From the NCBI GenBank assembly GCA_020746875.1, contig JAGTJL010000016.1, forward strand, positions 1,116,001 through 1,180,000: DNA of 64,000 nt, given 5' to 3'. How positions within the stretch are numbered: the first letter of the stretch is position 1; each line of letters begins with the position of its first letter. This stretch comes from Rhexocercosporidium sp. MPI-PUGE-AT-0058 (lineage: Eukaryota > Ascomycota > Leotiomycetes > Helotiales). The notes beneath the pieces were generated by a model, which searched no databases, had not been told where the DNA came from, and worked only from the letters and a program-made list of their open reading frames with translations. Below are positions 56,479 through 64,000 of the stretch, one piece after another. Position numbers and translations under genes: made by a program.

Positions 56479-57132
56479 CTAGATTTCGATGTAGTGTTCT
56501 ACCTCGGACCCAGATTCCACCACAGGTTCTGGAACTGTTCTAGAAGCATCACTTGATGGGTCTGCTACTGTTTGAGACCCGCTAGTCTCTGCGTCACCTC
56601 GTTCGATGTCTCGATATGCGTTTGGAAATAAAGCTTCTCGCAGATGACTTTCCAGCCACACAAACCAAAACATTAGAATCATCCACATAGAGACAACGGT
56701 CCACATCTCAGCCAATAAATATGTAGCAAGACTCTGTAATTTCACTACAAGAATCAAAATTGCCAGTGTGACAATAGAAGCAATAGCTGTAAGATACACA
56801 ACTGTATAGAAAATAGCCTCCGTGATCAGTTTTCTGAGTACGGAGGCGGATTCGGATATATTGATTGTCCAGATAGCTGAGACTGTAGTGAAGAGGACGA
56901 AACAGAGGATGTTGATACAGGAGACCAGAAAACAAAGAAGCCATGGTAGAGTAGAGAGGGTGATGAGGAACCTTGAGCTTGCCTAGCGGTGATTAAGCGA
57001 GAGGTCTACTCCTGTGAGTCCCAAGAGCAGTGTGAGGGGCGCATTGTGGATGTTTACTTTTTGTATTTCTGATAGTTTGGGATGTTTTGTTTCTGGTGGA
57101 AGCAACGTGGTAAATGGCAAGCACTGTGAAAC
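56479..57132 (-). pseudogene. Interrupted membrane protein, tandem paralogue
   Basis: The minus-strand frame open from 57132 to TAG 56479 is broken once, by TAG 56983-56985. It encodes hydrophobic segments (NAPLTLLLGLTGVDL; PWLLCFLVSCINILCFVLF; AIASIVTLAILILVVKL; MWTVVSMWMILMFWFVW) and an acidic/Ser-rich tail ending VEHYIEI. It has no ATG near its start. An intron from GTAAAC (about 57057) to the CGCTAG at 56983 could remove the TAG, but a first exon with ATG is not evident. Either it is a gene with an unresolved 5' end or a pseudogene. Similarity in layout to the protein at 55559 suggests tandem duplication. Confidence 0.5.
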
Positions 57133-57825
57133 TTATCTTGCAGAAAATTTGTGGGTGAAAGCCGCCTGCCATGTGGGATGGGTGACGTCTCAAGCAAATT
57201 AGCTGGGTCTTGACATGCTGGGAACGTTGTGTCCTGATCCCGTTTATGAGACCGGCTACACTAAAAGATAAGGTTCCGACAGGATATTCGGGGGAAGTGT
57301 AGCATCTCAAAGCTTGTTATACCTACCACCTTAAGTTTCTGATCCCTAGTGAAATTTAGTTACATCTCTTGTTTGGAGCTGTACCTGGTTAGGCAAGCTG
57401 GTAACTGTCTGCAATGTTAGGAGAACTAGGCAAACCACAAATTCTGTTTCGCGGGCAGACTAGAGCAATAAGGAGTATCTTCAATAGTTGAAAGTCAAAA
57501 TAAAATATTTATGACGTAAAGCTAAGCTACTGTATCATGGTGTATGGTGCCGGAAATTTCTCGAAAGGCAGAAACAGATTTTTGAGCGTCGACATTTCGA
57601 AAAACTTCCACACCTCTTTGTAAATGGAAAGTCTGCCGATGGGTTCTGGCGAGGTACGGTTCAAACGAGGGAGCAGATTAAGCCAAGAGTAACCCAAAAG
57701 TACAAAACTATCAATTGCAACTGACACGACCTCATCTTTGACTTACATACAAGACTGCGACGTTCATTTCTTCCCCTCATCTCTAGTCTCCCCAATGCTC
57801 GTTGGATATCCTAGCTCAAAATAAA
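57133..57825. other. Intergenic spacer
   Basis: Between the interrupted membrane protein and the 3' end of the AA9 gene. No gene supported; short frames only. Confidence 0.45.
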
Positions 57826-58719
57826 TTAACAAGCCAAAGCAACGGGTCCTCCAGGAGGAGTGTATGCCTTGCCTGCATTGTTGGGGATGGTGCCGCTGTA
57901 AATGTTGAGTTTAATACCACTACATAGGTTAGCAAGGAGAACATCTCGCGGAGGGACTGAGACTCACGGGTCTTCGCTGTTATATGCACCGGGGAACTTG
58001 ACAGTAGACGAGCCCGTCTTGGTTCCCGAGCCAGTGACCTTGATATTGGCACATCTTCAATCGTCAGTGAGATCCATGTGGGTTGAAATAATGACTTACG
58101 ACATGTAGAACTGTGCGCCATTCGTTGAGTAGGCGGAATGAAGTGCAAGAAGCTCCACTCGCATGAGATAGTCGCCAGGTGCTAGGCATGAGGGCATTGT
58201 GAAGTCCCACCATCCCTTGTTGGCAACCATGGTATCTACACCCCACTTGCCTTTTGAGGTGTCGAGTCCCTCTTGGGCAACCTTAAACCAGCTCAAGCCA
58301 ACTTCACTCGCAATACCAGCACTGTCAACCTATGACGAATGTCAGCAGTGTGGTGCCGAAATGGAACGGCGAATACATACCTTTGCAAGATACACCATAA
58401 TGGGTCCCTTGTGACTTGACGCGATCGGGTTATCAGCGTCGTTTGCTCCTTGAGGACCTCCAATAATGTGTTGGAACCAAGCACCAACTTTCGCACCTGC
58501 GGGAATGGTAACCACATCCTTTGATACTGGTTGCTTGAGGCCTGTATTGCAGGTGATCGATGCTCCAGAGACGATCGTCACCGGATTGTTGACGGCCGGT
58601 GCACGAATTCCATAAAGTGAGGCTTGCTCTACACCATTTATACGCAGTTTCTGGAAGATGCCATGTCCATGGACAACTGCACCGAAGGTAGTGAGAGAGA
58701 GAATAGTTGAAGTCCGCAT
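57826..58719 (-). CDS. AA9 lytic polysaccharide monooxygenase
   Basis: Exons are 58719-58381, 58329-58100, 58054-57968 and 57919-57826, giving 249 residues with all phases consistent. A signal peptide covers 1-18, leaving His19-Gly20 as the mature N-terminus, the first copper ligand of the histidine brace. The second ligand is His103 in [14 protein letters not shown]. The axial Tyr is Y188 in GAQFYMSCANIKV, and [20 protein letters not shown] is family-typical. The enzyme oxidatively cleaves cellulose or hemicellulose outside the cell, using copper and peroxide or oxygen. There is no carbohydrate-binding module or linker; the protein ends just after [13 protein letters not shown]-like element lies about 70 bp upstream (58787-58792). 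Confidence 0.95.
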
Positions 58720-60271
58720 GATGAAGTAAGTCAAGTGAAGTGAGGATGTTGGATGAAGAATGGTTTTCAGCAGATAGTCAACTTCCTTTATACAGGTACC
58801 AAGATACCAAGAGAAAAAACGTCAACCTCTAGGAAACGCCTGGCGAGAGTGAGACAACCACTTTATGGGCCGCGAAACCCCAGGTTTCCACCACCAAAAC
58901 CACGGTCATCACCCGGGGTGCAATAAATGAAAAACGCGGGGACGGTTCGTTTTGATAAGATATGTTCAATGTGCCGATACAAGGATTTCTTCATGTATCC
59001 TACTTCGGTTACATGAAACTGGCATTAGATAGGCTTAATTGAACGACAGTTGAACAGACAGGATAGATGGTCTCAATTGGTCACACGGGCAGGATCTGGC
59101 ACTAAGATCAACATGTCACAGCTGTCACTTGACACCTTAGTAAATAATCTGGCGGACCGCAGATCAGACACCAAATAGATTGTTTTGTGAGAAGTCGAAA
59201 CGTGCTGGTTTGTATTGGGATGAGGGTAGCAATATCGAGGCTAAACGGATCCAGAGAACATGACCCGGCTTGGGAATATTCTAGCGCGTGAAGGATTCTT
59301 GGGATTTATAACTCGTACAACTGCCGGCAGGCTCGTGTAACGAAGACCAAGATGTTCAATCTGGGGAAGAATGATGTATCATGAAGAGTTGACGCCGAGG
59401 TATCTGTGGTGGATTTAAAGTTGGAGTCACATGATCATACTCTACTGTAATTCCCGAGCTTAATTTTAACATGGCCGCCTTTGGCTGCACGATGAAGGCC
59501 TTTTTGGAGGGCCGATGGTCGGGCTGCATCCTCCAATGGTTTAGTGAACTGGCTCCATTTCTCACAGGTCGTCGTATGCTGAGCAGCTTCTCGTTGCCAT
59601 ATCTCCAAAGCTTCGTAGAGAACAAGATATCGGCCGTCAGATTCTCGAACCCCTCTCGAAACAACCTGTCTCTTTCTAAGAAGAAGAACAGATTCCCCAC
59701 ATAAAATACACGACTAGATGATTTGGGGAGAGTCACGCAGGACTTGGGGCTGCGGAATGTAGGAGAAGTGATTTGAATGAGAGAGGACGCTCTTAGGAGG
59801 CACTTCCATTGTGAGAACCAGGAAAGGAACGAGAAACTCCACTTTTATGCTACAAAACCTCAATATTAATCAGCGACTAACTGTTTCAGCTGTTCGATAT
59901 CTGCATATCACCGGGGATAGATATACCGCGAAAGAGAGGGGTTGGCAAAATAGGGGCAAGCCCGCCTCGCTTACTGCCTGGACGCAACTCCCTCTCGTTG
60001 GCAATGCCTACCTGAAGGGGATGGTCTCAGCAGAGAGTTTGATCAAAGCCGATTTCGCAAGATAATTTTTGTTTCTCGGTTTCATTTTGGACCTGTATTG
60101 CTTGTGGATCCGAAGAATCCGTGATCTCTGAAGCCCGCCCCAGCTACTCGTGCTTCAAAACACCGGGAGCTGGGCGACAATCCGCAACGATGATGAAAAG
60201 ATCTCGCAACTTCCTCCCATGTAAAACGAGCGAATATGAAAGTCCCCAACCAGATCGCACATCGCCAGTCC
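58720..60271. other. Promoter and spacer upstream of the AA9 gene
   Basis: 1.5 kb with no supported gene. The frame at 59356-59736 (minus) starts with GTG and shows no domain. The part next to 58720 is the AA9 promoter. Confidence 0.5.
58787..58792 (-). promoter_or_regulatory. TATA-like element of the AA9 gene
   Basis: TATAAA on the minus strand, 68-73 bp upstream of the AA9 start codon, a normal core promoter spacing. Confidence 0.55.
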
Positions 60272-60766
60272 TCACTTGCCCTCGTACGCAGCCTTCAAGC
60301 CAGAAATATCAAGCTTCTTCATATTCATCATAGCCTCAAACGTGAGTCGTGACTTCTCCGGATCAGGATCCTTGACCAATTTGTCCAAAATCTTGGGAAC
60401 AACCTGCCAGGAGAGACCATACTTATCACAGACCCATCCACACCGTTGCTTCGCAGGATCACCGCCCTCCCCAAGCTTGTACCAATAGTGATCGACCTCA
60501 GCTTGATCCTCGCACATGATTTGGAAGGAGATGGCCTCGCTTATCTTGAATTGAGGTCCGCCGTTCAAGATGGTGAATGACTGGCCGTTGATTTCGAAGG
60601 CTACTACCATGACATCGCCGGCCTTGTGTCCGTGGATCTCTTTTCCAGCGTCGGTGTAGTGCTGAACGGAGGTTATTTTGCCGTCTTTGAAGATCGAGAT
60701 GTAGAACTTGGCGGCTTCTTCTGCTTGGCCGTCAAACCAAAGACAGGGCACGATGTTGGAAGGCAT
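60272..60766 (-). CDS. VOC-superfamily protein (PhnB/3-dmu-9 type)
   Basis: A single exon of 164 residues from ATG 60766. MPSNIVPCLWFDGQAEEAAK, then FYISIFKDGKI, is the classical opening of the 3-demethylubiquinone-9-methyltransferase-like (PhnB) group of the glyoxalase/VOC superfamily. It continues with GDVMVVAFEINGQSFTILNG and ISFQIMCEDQAEVDHYWYKL, and ends with the typical CGWVCDKYGLSWQVVP. Despite the Pfam name these proteins are not shown to be methyltransferases; their substrate is unknown. The intact short protein is common in fungi and bacteria, so ancient transfer is possible, but nothing here shows it. Confidence 0.9.
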   Translation of the reverse strand: MPSNIVPCLWFDGQAEEAAKFYISIFKDGKITSVQHYTDAGKEIHGHKAGDVMVVAFEINGQSFTILNGGPQFKISEAISFQIMCEDQAEVDHYWYKLGEGGDPAKQRCGWVCDKYGLSWQVVPKILDKLVKDPDPEKSRLTFEAMMNMKKLDISGLKAAYEGK

Positions 60767-61177
60767 TGTGATGGGGTAAAGGACCGGCTGTGGAGAGCTT
60801 GATTAGGTTGAATGTGAATGTTGAGTCAATTTTCTTCAAAGTTCGTGGATCAACTATTGAAGGAAATTTTGCAATGGAATGAATACTTGGACGATTGGTA
60901 CGAGGTGGATTGGGGTTTCATATGGGAATGTGCTGGCCCGCACGGCGCATCATAGACCCGCTCTTACATCTATCTCTCCACCCTACATACGACCAAGTGA
61001 CAGCCAATCCGACGGCATCGGGTTTGTACACCTCTATTATTTGGCGTCGTAGAATAGAAGGGTTACAAAAGCTACAAAAGCTACAAAAGCTAGGCCATTG
61101 GACGAAATGTGGCATTGCACCACATCTCAAGCTGAAGCCACCCTGGAGCACCCCGCGTCTAAGTTCAACACTTTATT
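60767..61177. other. Divergent spacer
   Basis: Between the VOC gene and the GFA relic. It contains three copies of GCTACAAAA (about 61070-61098) followed by CTAGG. No gene. Confidence 0.5.
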
Positions 61178-61975
61178 ATGACTTCTACATCGTCAGTCCA
61201 TCTCATCTACCTCTACGGCACTATCTCAGAGCCTGGCACGCTCCTCTCGGACCCAGAAATTCCAGTAAGTATTGAGATCTGCCATTGCAACCCCCGCCGC
61301 TACCCAACCGGCTCTCTGACAGTTGCTTCCCCGCAACTCGGGGCATCTCCATCCCAAGACACACTTGGCAAAATCACACCGTATCATAAGCTCACAAAAG
61401 AAGATTCGCCACTTTTGCTCCACATGTGGCTCTCACTGCTTCGTCGCGAATTAGAAAAGTAAGGAATAGTTCTGTCTCAGTGGAATTCTCGAACCGAATC
61501 CGGCGTCTAGAGCAAAGAACACACAATAGCCGAAAGACACCATCAAAGTCTCGCGCCTTAACTACGTCCTCGATACCGTCGACGGTGGTCTGGTTCTCAT
61601 CATACTCAACGTTAATGGTCGCTCCATCCCGACATGGTCGGCCGCTGGGCAAGAAATAGACTAATTCGACCTTCCACATGCCGATGTGCTCTCTCTAGCT
61701 AGCAAAGCCATGAGTCCCCTCCCACCTCCAAAAGCAGGCTCCCATCTCTAGCCAAGTGCCATTGCGGGGGAGTCTCCCTCCTCATAAACGCGCCAACCAC
61801 AGTTCCATCCCTGGGTTCTCCGCCCATCACAACTCCTCCGACCCCGCCAAATACCGAGATTCACCTTGTGCCTGTCGCTCCAGCAAAGATTGAACGCAAG
61901 ATATCTTGCAAATTTGTGCCACACCCGTGGCTGGTGAAACTAGGCATGAAGAGAACTCTCGAGATGAATTCCTAG
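61178..61975 (+). pseudogene. Decayed GFA-domain (CENP-V/GFA) gene
   Basis: From ATG 61178 the plus strand reads as a two-domain GFA protein but is broken by frameshifts and stops. The recognisable pieces in order are TISEPGTLLSDPEIP, CHCNPRRYPTGSL (family CHCNPCR, one Cys lost), frame change, RHFCSTCGSHCFVAN then TAG, SGILEPN, DTVDGGLVLIILNVNGRSIP, stop, ADVLSLASKAMSPLPPPKAG, frame change, and AKCHCGGVSLLI through KFVPHPWLVKLGMKRTLEMN to TAG 61973-61975. GFA proteins are zinc-binding and related to glutathione-dependent formaldehyde-activating enzymes. TAG near 61465 sits where the family has Trp. Stops at about 61453, 61465 and 61532 are TAG; the one near 61660 is TAA. It cannot encode an active protein. 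Confidence 0.8.
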
Positions 61976-62558
61976 ATATAGCAGGTACAACTATGCATGT
62001 ATAAGACTAGTTCCCTATTTCACCTTGCCCCTGGTCTCCTGAAGCTAAACCTAGTGATAGATTAGACCTGATTCATCGACGATTTTCGAGTATTGTCGGT
62101 CTAGAAATATAGAAGGTGTAAAATTCATGCCGACACGAGGAAAAGCATCGATGTACGATATCCATGAGTTAGGCGAAACGCTTCTTCATGTATGCCATCT
62201 AAAGAACAATTCTATATGTTACATTAAATCGTGATCGTCCTACAGATAGCTGCCAGCTGGTGCCAAACCGAGATCTGCACCTTACGTCTTGATACTGGGG
62301 CGGATACATACAAGATGGACCTGAGGGAAGACCAAAAGTAAGGAGTTCTTCCTGGTTAATTTCAAATTGCAATGACCTTACTGTCTCGGTGGCTAGAACA
62401 CCATTCCATCGCGCGTGTTATCCCGGAGAGTCAAATGTGCCCGACATCTCAACCCATCAACAGATGGCAACCCTGCGTCTCTTTATGAGCCATAGAGGAG
62501 ACATGAGTAATGCATCGTGTCTTTAGGCTTTGATGGGCTACGAGTCTCGCTTCGGTGA
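61976..62558. other. Intergenic stretch
   Basis: No gene supported; between two broken genes and probably degraded. Confidence 0.4.
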
Positions 62559-63350
62559 CGTCCAGGAACTACAGATCCATCACGGTGGATTCTTGATGAT
62601 GTCCTCTCATCCCTGGATCCATACAGCCACGATACCAAATGGTGGCAAGTCTTTCTTCTAGTGGCCCTACGAATGACATCGCCTCATCTGTGTTTCTCAC
62701 AAATCCTCCGCTGCTGTCCGAGAGCTGCTGTCCGTGTAGACCTTTTGTACTAGGTCTTCTCGCTCCAACAGGAATACCACCCATTCCGGGATCGAGCCGA
62801 AATGCAAGCAGAATTCGAAGCTCTAGTCAAATACTCTGGTGGATTTTCTTTCCGGCAGATCTTCTACGGACACCTCTACTTCCCTCTCTCGGCTGCCATG
62901 AAGAGCGGACAGTCCTTTATGAAGTTTCGATCTCTAGTACGGAGTTCGCCGTGGGATCTGAGAGATGTCGTCAGGTCCGAGTTGCATCAATGGGATCAGA
63001 GCTGGACAGAGGAGAATCTACCTTCTCTGTTCGAAATTAGCTACACTCCGTTCAGTAAGACTGGTTTTAGCGATTGCAAGCTTGGAAACCACTGTGCCAA
63101 CAGTCAACAATGCCATTGGGACTACCCTTTTCAGAAAATTACCAGGAGACTCAAGGATAAAGTTGATCAGCATGCTCCTCCTAAAGATGATGAGATATTG
63201 CACGAGATAGCATAGCAAGAAGCATTTTTTGCCTATGATGCGAGAATATGCTGGTACTGTTTTGCAGAACGGAGCAAAGTAAGATTGGAATTTCTTCCAA
63301 AAGAATCTCGGCAGCAGGATGAAGAAATCAAGCCTTTCAAGGAAAGGTAG
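62559..63350 (+). pseudogene. Interrupted frame of unknown family, TAG twice
   Basis: One plus-strand frame from 62559 to TAG 63348-63350 is open for 263 codons except for TAG 62751-62753 and TAG 63213-63215. It reads as ordinary protein: RWILDDVLSSLDPYSHDTKW, WQVFLLVALRMTS, EYHPFRDRAEMQAEFEALVK, SPWDLRDVVRSELHQWDQSW, then after the second TAG AFFAYDARICWYCFAERSKV and a charged end. No initiating ATG is evident at the start (TGA lies just upstream at 62556), so an upstream part is missing or spliced. I do not recognise the family. ATG 62802 would give an intact 137-residue product ending at 63213. Confidence 0.5.
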
Positions 63351-64000
63351 GGGCCAGCTCGGAACTTGGAGAGAGAACAGTTTCAAGACTTGGACCTGCT
63401 ACAAAACACCTAGCTGTGCACAACGGATTGTGTCGCGAACAGAGCTGTCGTAACAATAGAAAATGGCTGAGAACCTCATGTATCGATCGGACTTGATTGC
63501 TGTTTCTGTACGTGCAAGCACGTCGAACATTGATCCACTTTTCCACTCCACAGTCAAAGTGCACACTGAAAAATTTCCTATAAGTTCACAAATGGATTCT
63601 ACCACGAAGAACTCGCCGCTGCTAGTAGACTTGGGGATGGCTGACAATAGGGATAGAGGTAGCAGCGCTTTTCCTCCACCTTCCAGCCTATAGGGGGCAA
63701 CTGAGCACCGCTACCGATTCGCCACAGCTCGTCATATTCTTGCACAGTGGGACAATGGCCGGATTTCCACCTGGGACAGTCTGAAGACAGCCAGGGCACA
63801 TGTACCCTATGTTCCAACCCATCCTTGTCGATTCTCGTAGCCGAAGGCGATATTTGTGATGCGAAAATTTGTCAGCGTCACAGTAGAAAAGAGTTATGGA
63901 TTATCCAGAGCCCTGAACAAACAGTGAAGATTATTGCTGGGTAATTTTCGAGATTCAATCTTATCTCTTGGCACGTTGGGTTATCTTTCGAGGTTTTGAG
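63351..64000. other. Window end, unresolved
   Basis: Short frames on both strands, none with a recognisable domain. A plus-strand frame at 63747-63944 has several Cys and His residues but no clear start; it may be part of a gene continuing beyond the window. Confidence 0.35.

Noticed and set aside
59356..59736. 126-codon minus-strand frame upstream of the AA9 gene
   Set aside because: It starts with GTG, has no domain and lies in promoter sequence.
1..64000. TAG as a sense codon in this genome
   Set aside because: Conserved genes in the window terminate at TAG (RMD1, CHK1, eL31, copper ATPase, the three-helix protein at 51555). The TAG-interrupted genes also include ones with TGA or frameshifts, so genome-wide recoding is not supported.

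Overview
The window is nuclear DNA of a filamentous ascomycete (Pezizomycotina). The evidence is short introns (mostly 44-180 nt) with GTATGT/GTAAGT donors and CTAAC/CTGAC-like branch points a few bases before the acceptor, long intergenic spacers, and fungus-restricted families (DUF4267, DUF7732, DUF7029/DUF7223, 2EXR, AA9). The protein repertoire would fit a leotiomycete, but that is inference from remembered families and was not searched. No rRNA, tRNA, CRISPR array or intact transposon was recognised.

Layout. 0.8-2.7 kb: an RMD1/DUF155 protein. 3.5-6.1 kb: three small membrane-protein frames, each interrupted by in-frame TAG. 6.6-9.7 kb: a TDG/Mug-type DNA glycosylase divergent from UDP-GlcNAc pyrophosphorylase (chitin and glycan precursor). 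9.7-19.2 kb: a gene-poor island with a broken GT90 glycosyltransferase, two relics of a 2EXR gene, and a perfect 35-bp-arm palindrome. 19.2-36.2 kb: secreted DUF7732 protein, mitoribosomal mS38, two membrane proteins, an F-box protein, a SprT-like metalloprotease and a DUF4267 protein. 37-49.6 kb: a dense conserved block with CHK1 and a UBE2C-type E2 (divergent, shared promoter), ribosomal protein eL31 divergent from a RAX1-like RGS protein, COP9 subunit 7, and a CCC2-type copper ATPase. 50.7-60.8 kb: membrane proteins, a secreted DUF7223 protein, an AA9 polysaccharide monooxygenase and a VOC protein. 61.2-63.4 kb: a decayed GFA-domain gene and an unrecognised interrupted frame.

How genes relate. 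These are monocistronic fungal genes. Functional links are loose: CHK1 (DNA-damage checkpoint), the E2 of the anaphase-promoting complex, COP9 subunit 7 (cullin deneddylation) and the F-box protein all touch cell-cycle and ubiquitin control. DNA glycosylase and SprT-like protease concern genome maintenance. UDP-GlcNAc pyrophosphorylase and the GT90 relic concern glycans. The copper ATPase would supply copper to secreted cuproenzymes; AA9 is a copper enzyme, but I see no direct evidence of coupling.

The most unusual signal is the set of otherwise open frames (3.5-6, 12, 16, 57, 61 and 62.7 kb) interrupted almost only by TAG. Conserved genes in the window also end in TAG, so the simplest reading is nonsense mutation of CAG or TGG by C-to-T change (RIP-like) in dispensable genes. 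Several cases have a single TAG followed by a plausible tail and deserve a readthrough test.
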